From positions 14,746,417-14,810,416 of the forward strand of contig NW_025335761.1 in NCBI RefSeq assembly GCF_004798865.1: a stretch of DNA of 64,000 nucleotides, in the 5' to 3' direction. Position 1 is the stretch's first letter. Each line of letters begins with the position of its first letter. Positions 54,779 through 64,000 of the stretch are shown here, in pieces. This DNA is from Varanus komodoensis. Its lineage: Eukaryota; Chordata; Lepidosauria; Squamata; Varanidae. The position numbers were made by a program, and so were the translations under genes. The notes beneath the pieces were generated by a model. That model saw nothing but the letters and a program-made list of their open reading frames with translations. It ran no database searches and had not been told where the DNA came from.

Positions 54779-57700
54779 CATTTAATCCCCAACATGTGGT
54801 TGTCCAATCTTTAGGGATGCCTATGACTCTCAAAAGGGCACAGTATCCAAGCACTCAGAAATTGTAGAGACTTGAGATGGGCATAGAAGGCAAGAAGCTT
54901 TTGCTAGACACAGGTCAGGATGTAGCTAGAAATATTCAGAGCAGCAAGGACTGATGAGCATCATTGGGCTACTGATGCAGGGGTCTTGACCTGGGAAGGA
55001 AATGGCCTGCTCCCAAAAAGTACTTTACTTCCATCTTACTCTAGGCAAGTTCTGATCTTACCACACCCAAACCAAAAAAATATCTGTTTGGGTGCTCCAA
55101 AATAGGCCCTTTATAGTTTAACTTTTGTTGTTGTTGAAAACTCCCTTTTATGCAGGAAGAGGTTCTCTTGATTGCCCTCTCAGAATGTTGTCCATATTTC
55201 ATACGAGTTCCAGCCACCAGTGGAAAGTTTCATTCAGATGTAGTTTTAAATCTATTGTGCATGAGCCTCAGGTTCACACAATGTCCCCTTTCATTTTTAC
55301 TTCATGTGTACATGGAGGAAATTGAAACCTCCTTCCGTCACTTTAGAATTCACCATATTTCCCCCAAACTGTGGTTTGCACTAATCATAATTGGTTAGTT
55401 AAACCAGAATATCAGCACTTTTTGAGCTTGGTTTGTTTTAACCAACCACAATTAGGAAAAAAAAATTACAGTTCCTTGAGTGTGAAGGTCACAGGAAATT
55501 ACCGTTCTTAAGCAAAAGCTTGGCTTTGATTTCATGCTTAAACCTCATGGCTAAACCATGTTTTAGTATTACATATGAAGGAGGCTGAAATATATATAAG
55601 GCTAGTTTTTAATGCCCCAGGGAACTGTGCAGTACATGAGCTATCCCACAAGGCACAGCTCAATTCCCCCCTTCCCAAATCTTCGGAGTACAGGGCTATG
55701 CAGGTAGGAAGCAGCCCCTACTCACTAGGTGAAAACATAGGCAGAGTTTGTTTATACCCTCCTCCTGCTGTTCTTCTGTAAAGTTAAGAGACCAACCATC
55801 ATAAACATGAAAGGATTGTAATCAAAGATTGTTAATATACACACCAAAATACTTGGATTCTGTTCCAATCTAATAACATTCTGTTAATTGCGTCCTGTTA
55901 ACTTTTATGTTAACTTTCCGATTGCTACAGAATTCTGTTTTCTTTCTTAACAAAATGTGATTGCTGACTCTACCCAGAGCATGTGGCTGCTTGAAATCTT
56001 ATGGAAACTCTCATCCTTTTTGTCAATGATTTTTTTTAACAAAATGCTGACAGTCCTTTCACAAAGATGTCTGACAATTCAGTTGTCTTGAGGTTCCCTC
56101 TTCATATCATTGAGAGTTTGGTTTGGTCTGTTGTAGAGGACAACCACAGTTTATTTATCAATTTAGGTTGTGATTGTATCATAGCAAGAAATACTTCCCT
56201 AAGATGTTCAAGTATCTTAAACGGGAGAGAAGGAAAGATTTAGCTCAGTGATGTATGAAAGATGGTTCAACTTTCCAGGGTGCTACAGCTGTGAGTGTAG
56301 GAACTGAGGGTAAAAGCAACAAAGTCACTCTCATTTGTTCTGTGTAAGTATTTTAAAACAGACAGAAACTGTTCTTCTAGAGGTTAAGGCAGAGTCTATG
56401 GGGATTTGTGGGTAGTCTGTTAAAATATTAGGAAGATGAAAATAACAAATCTATCTCTTTTCATGTGAAAACAGATATATGCAACATGGAAAAGACCTCC
56501 TGGGTTGCATGTGTATGCAATGGGAGAAACTTAGAAATTAAATTGTGGCAACCTTTGTGGGCAAATTGTCAAATTGCTGTTTGTCAGATCTCTTCCTTGA
56601 TCCTGGGCAAAAGCCAATAGCTAAAAGGCTTTTGTATTATTAATTTTAAACTGTTTTCTAGTTGATACTTGTTTTGATGATCTATGGAAAATATCATAGA
56701 TCAAGAACTGTGTTGTATTCTGCAGTGTAGCAGAACTACCAATGCTTGTTTCACACAACAGTGTGATAAAACTGGCTTATTGTCAAATTTATTCTTCAGG
56801 GGCTCGGTGAATGGTCCAGTAACTCCTGATACTGCAGTGCTACTGAAGCCAGGCATGTGTAGATCTGGAAAACAGAACTATACAAATATAGGGAGAAGAA
56901 GTATTAATGCTTTTCAATCCCTCTATTAATCTAATAGAACTAATTTTTAAATCTAGCAGCTCACTGTTTGGTCTTGGGTATTTCATACTGCTCAGGTAGT
57001 GGCTATTTATGATACTGGATTTCCAGCTGCTCTGGTCCAGCCAAATTCATTTTGCATCTGTTAATAAAATCTTAAGAGGAGGCTTCTGTATTCATATATT
57101 TATTCTTGATTATTTGCTTCCACTGTTAAAGATGTACTGTTTCCTTAATAAGTATAATGAGTAATAAGTATGTTATTTATTAGTCATGCAAATAGTTTGT
57201 ACTTAAGAGGGCTGGGATTAATGCCATGGTTTCTTATGTCAAAAAGGGATTGTATTGTTCCTAAAACAAGAGAAAGAAGTGAGATTCTCATATTCAATTC
57301 ACAAGAAAGCTCTTTCCCCCTGTAAAAGAGTGCAAGTTTTTCTTCCCCTGCCAAGCCAAGGTTTACCCCTTCCTGCCCTCATCATCCCATCTAAATGTAA
57401 GTTTTCCAAACACAAGTGTAGTGTCTTCCCTTCCTTTTATGACAATTTCTTGTAACCAAACCCTTCAGGAATATGGACAGATAGGGTCACAGATACATGG
57501 AATAATAACAGAATTCCATAATTGCAACTATGTTAGTCTGTTGCAACATACACAAGAATCTCCAAGTACCTTAAAGCATGCTCTTCTGTTATGATAGATA
57601 ATGGTTCTTCTTAAACAAGAGCTCCTTGAGTCACAGATTGTGGAACTTCATTTTTCTGTAATATGCTTCTAGTCCACTAGACTCTGTAGCACCTTATGCT

Positions 57701-58550
57701 GTTTCACTCCTATGGTGACCTTTATTCACCCTCTCTGTAGTTTGGTTAAACTAATTGAAACAATAGTTTACTACAACTTAGACCCAATAGAATCAGTGAC
57801 AAGTCCCTGCATGAGCCAGTGTTTTCAGAGACAAAGTCCTGAAACTTATTATGACTGTTAGGCATTTGTAAATAGAAAGCAGGCCTCTTGAGTATTTACA
57901 GAGCCTGTTTCCCTCACCACTGAGTCACCTCAGCTTGCCCCCACACAAGTAGGATTAGGGAGCTGGGCTGTTAGGTCAACTCATGTGACCTTATATACAG
58001 AATCAGTGAGTTGTGGTCATTAGGATATTGTACTAGGGCTGTGGAAATCCAGGTTCAAAGCCCCAATGAGGACTAAACCAGATGTGCTGTTTAGCCATGT
58101 GTGGGGCGTTGCTGTTGTTTTTACAGAAAGACAGTGTGGGAGCCCCAATTCTGCTTGGGATCCAAGCATAGGAGGGTTTTTAACTCTTTGGCATCCACTG
58201 TGGGCCTGCTCCAAATCACTGTGAATCCCATGTAATAATTAAAACAAATGGGAACTTTTTTGTTTGGTTTTGAAATGCAAATCACTTGAAAGTTCAAAGT
58301 TCCAAATCTGCTTTGGGCTGCAGCGATGGCAAAAGGTTAAGCTCCACTATCTCCACATTAGGGTCCTGATCCATGGGCACATATGGTATCAGTGTGCAAA
58401 TTTACAAAGCAAACAAAGGGCCTGTTGCACTCAAGAATAGGACTACCTCTAGTCATATGCAGTTTGGTTCTCAGTCATGACTCCCACTGGGTGGAAATGG
58501 TCAGACTATTGGGAATAAGAAAGATGACTGTTTTGGGCATACATCCTCCA
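54779..58550. other. AT-rich non-coding stretch with a few small repeats
   Basis: About 3.8 kb without a recognised exon or large transposon. Contents seen: a hairpin at 55381-55455, and a possible repeat remnant at about 57510-57710 ('ctatgttagtctgttgcaac', 'aagtaccttaaagca') that resembles a common reptile dispersed repeat. A 'gcttggctttgatttcatgc...aaaccatg' stretch lies beside the hairpin. Confidence 0.4.
55381..55455. repeat. Imperfect hairpin repeat
   Basis: The left arm (55381-55406, 'ctaatcataattggttagtt' onward) is the approximate reverse complement of the right arm (55429-55455, 'ttaaccaaccacaattag' at its end), with a 22-bp loop. Probably a MITE remnant. Confidence 0.6.
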
Positions 58551-58599
58551 GGGCTGCTGGCTGGTCTCCAGAAGAATCAGAAGGAGAAGAGGAAGAGGA

Positions 58600-59115
58600 G
58601 CAAGAGGGGGCCTGGGAATGTAGGTCACCCTGAGACACTGAAATGAGAGAAGCAGAGATGCTTATTTCAAGGTCAGACTCCCCAGGTGGACAGACAGTCT
58701 CTGGGAATAACTAACAGATACAGTTGGCAGCAGGGGGCTTGGAACAGGGGAGTTTCTTGGACACATGAGGTGGCCCTGACTCTTGACCCCATATGCATCA
58801 TCAGCAGAGGAGCGAGGGCCAGTTAAAAGATTGGTGTGGCGAAGAGTTGTGCTCATTTCATCCCTTCCAAAGGGATGGGGCCCAGGCATGCTTATAAAGG
58901 GAATTCCTGGAGGTTAATACTAGATTGGGTTGAGCAAACTGCTCTGTGTATGCTCAAAGATTCATTCTAGGTGTTTTGTGCTAAAGAGGACTTTGCAAGG
59001 AAAAGGTTTGTCACTTTGAATACACAAAGGAGGAACCTCAGCTCCCAGCACAGACACTGTCTCAGCCTACTTACCTCGCAAGTATTTAAAATGTGTGGTG
59101 GAGAGAACCATGCAC
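58600..59115 (+). mobile_element. Solo-LTR-like sequence (fossil), plus strand
   Basis: Homologous to the minus-strand sequence at 44190-44618: shared blocks include 'gatgcttatttcaaggtcag', the identical 26 bp at 58733-58758, 'ctctgtgtatgctcaaagat' and 'actttgcaaggaaaaggttt'. This copy has about 190 bp more in its middle than the other. No coding region accompanies it. The LTR identity is an inference from size, dispersal and a polyadenylation-like region. Termini are not defined, and it looks old. Confidence 0.45.
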
Positions 59116-59164
59116 ATTGCTCTACTCTTATAGGATGGAAATAAAGTATAGATTAAATGTAATA

Positions 59165-59370
59165 ACAGCCATCTTTTTGGTACCTGGTCAAGACAGCCCT
59201 CTGTGTGGAGGCCTTTAAAAATCTCCTCAGTTATCCAGGGGCCTGAAGGTATTATCCTGGTGATTCTTCTTCTTGCTGGATCTTCTTATTTTATTTTTTC
59301 TGTATTTTATGTTTTAAATTATTTGAATTTTGTTAACATTGTACAATAGAAGCATATTTTAATATATGTG
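59165..59370 (+). mobile_element. L2-type LINE 3' end fragment
   Basis: One frame reads 'YLVKTALCVEAFKNLLSYPG' (about 59182-59240), resembling the L2 C-terminal region 'TxLKTxLFxxAF', followed by an AT-rich 3' UTR. Short and degraded. Confidence 0.45.
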
Positions 59371-60394
59371 AAGGGCATGGAACTTGCAGTTCTGCCTTTG
59401 CTTCTTTGTACTTCCAGGCATCCCTTGCCTGCCCACTTCAGTACTTTAGTACCTTTAAATAATCTTCATTTTATTGTAGAAAGAGTTTAAGGGCTTAAGT
59501 CTATGTACACTCCCTTTTTGGTGTAGTTAAAAAAAAACCCAAAAACCAATTTAGGGTGCTGATCTTGGGGATCCTCTCAGGCTAATACCTCTCTCGTGTT
59601 TCTCAGTGGGCCTGTTTGGGCTCCATTTGTCTGAGCAGGAGGGTCCCTGAGTTCCCTGTTGGTCAATACAAAAAAGGCATTCAGTAATAAATGTATTCAT
59701 TGATACTATGAACACATGAGAAGTTGTCAGGATATATAGAGTATAATGGGAATCTTCATTGAGAGGACAAAACTGTGAGAAGGAGGGGCAGTTCCAGTTT
59801 ATGCTTCAGTGCAGTAAGGGGAAATGGAGCAATACGAGCTACCCTCTGCTAACATTGGACCTGTTTTAACAAATGACCAGACTTTGGAATCCTGTGAACA
59901 TCTGTCTAAAGTAATGTGGTTAGAAAAGAGCCACACAAGTCGAATGAATGCCTTAAACCTTACAGCAGCTTTTAGTAAGGGGGCAATCCAGGGCCCTTCA
60001 TGTCTGAGGCACGTAAGCCTCCAAATATGAATCCAATCCATGGAGCAAGGTGTGGCAGCAGCAGTGTTTGTCGCTGTTGTGCCTTGAAAACGTTTTCAGT
60101 CACCTTGATAAAATGCCATGGAGGCTGAGGGAAGGAGGCTAGGAAGCTGTTTCGATATAGTGCAAATTGTTGGTCTCCTCCTCACCCCTTTACCACCTCC
60201 TCAAGCCTGATTTCTGACCTTGGAGAGGCAGCCAGTTTTTTTCCATGCTGGCTGTGAGGGAATGGGGTGTTCTGCAGATGAAATCCCAGGGCTGAGGTTG
60301 CAGGACTGCAGTGCTTGGGCTCTGAAAAATTCTATGTCCCTCAGACAATATTATCCATACTGTTAAATCAGCCTTATCTATAAAATAATCTGGA
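59371..60394. other. Non-coding stretch, nothing recognised
   Basis: No gene or transposon recognised. Overlapping 70-80 codon frames around 59799-60041 on both strands show no family resemblance. Confidence 0.35.
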
Positions 60395-61205
60395 ATTAGG
60401 AATGAGCTGTGAGGTGTGCAAGTTTGCCAATGAGACCACATTATTTAGGATAGTTAAAACAAAAAAGGGATTTGCAGATCATTAAAGGGATGTCCATTTC
60501 AGAATAGGCATTAAAACGGTGGATGCAGTTGAAACTAAAAAAATGTATAAAATGATGCTTGTTAGGTCAAAAAAAATTACCCAACTTCACTTATCCACTG
60601 ACAGGATTGGAACTGGAATTGAATGATCAAGAAAGAGATTTTAGGGCTGTGGTAGACAGCCTGAGGAAAAAGCTTTTCCAGTTGACCACAAGATATCATA
60701 CTACTGTTCTATAAATCTATAGTGCGACCACATTTCAAATACTGGGCGCAGTTGTGGTCACCACACCTCAAAAAGAAACTGTAGATTAGGGAAATACGTG
60801 AAAAAGGGCATCCAAAATGAAAATGGGGCTGGAACAAGTTCCCGATTAGGAAAGGTCACAGCATTTGAGACTGTTTTGCTTAGAAGAAAGACAAGTAAAG
60901 GGAAGAATGATAGAGGTATATAAAACTATGCATGGTTTGGAGAAAGTAGATAGGGAGAAAATCTTTATAGTTCTAGAACTTGGGCTTCCACAGAGTAGCT
61001 GAATGGTGGAATCGTCAAGACGAATTTACTAATGAATAGGATGAACGGTTGCAGTGCTGCAAATTTGACATATGTTGGGTACAAATAGAAAAGAAATTAA
61101 AATTAAACTGCCAACATCATTCAGGGCATATTAAAAAGTGGTTCTTTGCACAAAGCATAAACTATGGAATTTATTACCACAGAATGTAATAGTGGAATTA
61201 AAGCT
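60395..61205 (+). mobile_element. CR1-like LINE fragment, RT C-terminal half (decayed)
   Basis: Translated in pieces it follows a CR1/L3-type ORF2: 'VCKFANETTLFRIVKTKKGF' (about 60415-60475; family 'VxKFADDTxLFRxVKxxxD', with the active-site FADD read as FANE), an 'ERDxxGCGRQ'-like block (family 'ERDLGVxVDSxLK'), 'LLRRKTSKGKNDRGI' (family 'LExRRLRGDMIEVYK', in a shifted frame) and 'MEFITTECNSGIKALK' (about 61162-61210; family 'NSLPxxVVxAxSxxxFK'). Many stops and frameshifts. No 3' tail is recognised. Confidence 0.7.
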
Positions 61206-61501
61206 TTGAAATAGGGACTGGACTTGCTTCTCCTAAAATACAGCATCCCAAGGTAGATACTTCAGACTCTGAATCTGAACTGGAAGAAGAGGTGGTGGTG
61301 GAATGCTTATCTGAATTACCAAGGTCAACAAGTTTCAGGATCAGCCAAGTGACTGGTGAAAACCAGACTGTTTCTGTTTTGAGGGAAGACTCTGTGCAAC
61401 AGGAAGAGGTTTCAGTCAGCCCAGTAGCTAGATGCCAGATCAAATTAGCAGACCAATTAACTAACCTGGCATGCCTGCTGTCTGGTCTTCAGGCAGCATA
61501 A
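61206..61501 (+). other. Orphan acidic open frame, possible exon or retroelement relic
   Basis: A frame of about 98 codons runs from just after a stop near 61200 to the stop at 61499-61501 without an ATG. It is strongly patterned: 'DTSDSESELEEEVVVE' (61255-61302) is Ser/Asp/Glu-rich, followed by a neutral region and the ending 'IKLADQLTNLACLLSGLQAA'. The acidic start is preceded by a pyrimidine-rich 'gcttctcctaaaatacag', which could be a splice acceptor. I do not recognise the protein. It may be an exon of an unknown gene, a fragment of an unrecognised mobile element, or chance. Confidence 0.3.
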
Positions 61502-61992
61502 ACCTCCCTGATGATGGAGCCAACTCCATTTGGTGAGGGGTGAAATGCATAATACTGGTTGATTGGTTGTATTCAACTGTGTTTGTCTGCCAGTAGAATG
61601 GGATCCACTAGCTGAATGGATCCTGCCCAGCCACCCATCCATGGACCATTGGGAGGCCTTCCAGAACAGATTTTAGGTGAGCAGGGGCTCTTCCAAGAGC
61701 AAGAGTCTACTAGCATGGAATTGAATGTAGCCCATTAATATGTGATCCTTACTTACAACCCGGTTAGTTAACCCTACTCACAGAACTGAACAAGGGAAAT
61801 CTTTTAACAAGAGAATTTAGCCTAAATATTGAGCAGAAAAAGCAACACATTCAGCAGATTATCAAGCAAGAACAATTTCAATGAATCCTTAGCATGATAG
61901 CCAAAGACAACTGATTGGCGTAACACAGTTTCTTACATGTCCATGATCGATCACAAACCGAAGTCCTGTAGAAATTACAAAAGACAGCAAAG
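61502..61992. other. Non-coding stretch, nothing recognised
   Basis: No gene or repeat recognised. It may belong with the orphan frame upstream. Confidence 0.35.
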
Positions 61993-62000
61993 TATAGACC

Positions 62001-62389
62001 AGTGGTGGCGAACCTATGGCACATGTGCCACAGTGGGGATGCAGAGCCCTCTCTGTTGGCATGCGAACCAGGTCACCCCAGCATTGTCCCAGCAGCCAAG
62101 CATCAGATAACAGTGCACACAGGGACCATGCACATGCTTGGAAATGTGTAGTGGCACCAGGCGATGATGTCACGAGCTGTGACTCATTAGCTGTGACTCG
62201 TCCAAGCCTTCGCATGGCCAGTCAGTGTGCTGCCAAGGATATATATTTGCTTGGACTGGCTGTGAGTTATTTTTTCTAAACTAAAACCTCAGTATTCGGG
62301 TTTCATTGCAGTGTTGGCACTTTGTGATAAATAAGTGAGTTTTGGGTTGCAGTTTGGGCACTTGGCCTCTAAAAGGTTCGCCATCACTG
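62001..62389. mobile_element. hAT MITE, complete (389 bp), with perfect 8-bp target duplication
   Basis: The left end 'cagtggtggcgaacctatgg' pairs with the reverse complement of the right end ('cagtgatggcgaacctttta'). The flanks are identical 8-mers, gtatagac, at 61993-62000 and 62390-62397, exactly the duplication length of hAT elements. There is no coding capacity. The truncated copy at 21257-21565 belongs to the same family. The perfect duplication argues for a moderately young insertion. Confidence 0.95.
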
Positions 62390-62397
62390 GTATAGAC

Positions 62398-62959
62398 ACT
62401 TTCAGCATTGGTTTAGAATGCCACCAGACTGCAGCTCTGTAACCACAACCATATCCCAGGCTGTCCTCACTTGAAAGCATCTTCTGCCCCTGATAGAATG
62501 AATACAACATTCGCTTTCTTCCAGAAGGCAAGAAAATATCATAGAATTCTCAAGAAGCTGGAGCAATCTCATTAAAGTTTCTCATTGAAGCCTCTCACTC
62601 TGACCATAATAATGTTGTTTCAAGTGTCCTTTGAACAACAACTAACTGCAACAATTGAAATGTTTCCCTTTTTAAAATCATCCTTTAGGACTTTGGCTTA
62701 ATTTCCCATATTAACTGCCTATTAGCCCCCTCCAAACCATGAGACCACATAATATAACATTACATTGTGCATTTTCCTTTACACTTTTTTAAACCAAATA
62801 CTTAAATGTTAGACTGTCTATTTAATTCTCATCAAACTTTTTGGATTTCTTTCTCTGCTTGCATTGCTTCATTACATAACATATTTCTGAGGCCCTGCCT
62901 GTTGCAGATGGCTGTTCATTCTCACTTCCTCCTGTGTATTTCTGCACACACCACCACAG
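62398..62959. other. Non-coding stretch, nothing recognised
   Basis: No gene or transposon recognised. Confidence 0.35.
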
Positions 62960-63345
62960 AGAAGTGAAACTGATGGTGGTTTTAGTGATGGAACATAAAC
63001 CTGCTTTTGATAATGTGATTAGGAGGGTAGGTACTCGGAGGAGGGCTTTCTCTGCGGTGGTGTCCAGTCTATGGAATGTGCTCCCCAGAGAGGTCCGCCT
63101 GGCGCCGTCGTTATTTGTTTTTCGGTGCCAGGCGAAGACCTTTTTAGTCAAATGTCATTTTAATTGCTAATATTATTTGATTATTTTATTCTTTGGCCAG
63201 GGCGACTTATTTTATATTGTTAATTCGTTTTATATTTTTAGTGTATTATATTTTAATTGATGTTTTGTGAGCCGCCCCGAGGCTTTGGTGAATGGGGCGG
63301 CATAGAAATTTTCTAAATACATACATACATAAATACATATAAACT
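62960..63345 (+). mobile_element. L2-type LINE 3' end with complete tail
   Basis: In the frame 62934-63170, 'TRRRAFSAVVSSLWNVLPRE' (about 63030-63090) and 'RCQAKTFLVKCHF' match the L2 ORF2 C-terminus ('xRRAFSxxAPxLWNxLPxE...RxxLKTxLFxxxF'). The 3' UTR ends with 'gtgagccgccccgaggcttt', 'ggggcggcatagaaat' and a terminal (ATAC)n run at 63316-63344, a canonical L2 end. It is 5'-truncated and better kept than the other L2 pieces. Confidence 0.82.
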
Positions 63346-64000
63346 TGCAGTGTATCCTAGACAAGTAAAGGTCACTCAACACTTTCATAAATATGTATAC
63401 ATTAAGTTAAATTGATGTATATTTTAAATTGTATATTAGCTAAAGGGGCATACTGGAATGAAATGCTGGAAATCTCAGAGAAGCAACCACAAGGTCTGTG
63501 TCAGAATACAAGTATCCATGTAACATTATCTGTGGGGAAAGTACATGTTAGGGGAGTTATCCAGACCCAGATAACTGTCTGCCTCTATAATTAACATGTT
63601 TGGTGCCCAAAGGTGGCTTGTGTGTGCATGCCAAGTACTGATAAATATATGTTCACAAACAGTATGACAGACATTCCCAGACCAGTTGGTACAAATAGGA
63701 AGAAGGCAATCAGAACAAATGCAGAGTAACTGCTTACCCAGGGAGAGGCAACCTGGTGCCTAGCAGGATTAGAGAGCTACAAAATGCTGATGCCCATTAA
63801 CGTTGTGAATAGTTTGTTCTTGTAACACAAACACCCTTAGCTAGGATGGAGAATTTTAAAAGCAAGCTGTGCATAAAATACCTTCTTCCTAACCCAAAGA
63901 TGTCTTTAGTTCAAAAGTTCTGCAATAACTTTTGTGCTATGAACTATTTACATCTTCTAAATGAATTATGTATTGGACAATAAATTAGCTATAATTAAGA
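63346..64000. other. AT-rich non-coding end of the window
   Basis: No gene or transposon recognised up to the right edge. Confidence 0.4.

Noticed and set aside
58383-58646. Basic C-terminal 'KRKRSKRG' protein as a nuclear factor
   Set aside because: The basic run comes from a purine-rich stretch next to an LTR-like repeat; no other domain is visible.

Overview
This window looks like non-coding nuclear DNA of a vertebrate, most likely a squamate reptile (lizard or snake). The case rests on repeat content: CR1 LINEs ending in a 'tttctatgtttctat'-type tail, L2 and L1 LINE remnants, short-element tails related to the BovB LINE, a tRNA-type SINE head resembling squamate SINEs, DIRS-type tyrosine-recombinase retroelements (absent from birds and mammals as far as I know), and Tigger/pogo and hAT DNA transposons. 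The sequence is AT-rich. I see no convincing host protein-coding exon, no rRNA, no intact tRNA gene and no CRISPR array. The species call is an inference.

Layout. 1-1171: 3' part of a CR1 LINE with a long open ORF2. 3715-5340: a decayed L2 split by a 506-bp Tigger-like MITE. 5641-7952: an old DIRS-type element. 10960-12370: the C-terminal end of an L1 ORF2. 12543-13827: a Tigger derivative that keeps the C-terminal end of its transposase on the minus strand. 15124-16346: a hAT-type non-autonomous element with an 8-bp target-site duplication. 16450-17656: an internally deleted CR1 keeping the end of ORF1, the start of ORF2 and the 3' tail. About 17.7-30.4 kb is poor in recognisable transposons, apart from a SINE at 24 kb, a truncated hAT MITE at 21.3 kb and small palindromic repeats. 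It is the best candidate for intronic or regulatory DNA.

The centrepiece is 30410-36310. A hAT transposon with a GTF2IRD2/ZBED-type transposase is cut in two by a DIRS-type element (31026-35364). The DIRS element has inverted terminal repeats and an internal region (34949-35036) that is the reverse complement of its two ends joined, matching the known circular-intermediate model for DIRS1. It is broken but clearly younger than the 5.6-kb copy. The rest (36.3-64 kb) carries L2 and CR1 remnants, three BovB-type tails, two matching LTR-like sequences in opposite orientation (44.2 and 58.6 kb), two more pogo-like MITEs (48.4 and 52.4 kb) and a clean 389-bp hAT MITE (62001-62389).

Nothing here works as an operon or pathway. 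The content is a layered record of transposition: L2 and the older DIRS first, Tigger and hAT elements next, the younger DIRS and CR1 copies last. The observations most worth a second look are the DIRS circle-junction geometry, its CAA-repeat leader, the nested insertions, the paired LTR-like sequences, the small hairpin repeats, and an orphan acidic open frame at 61206-61501.
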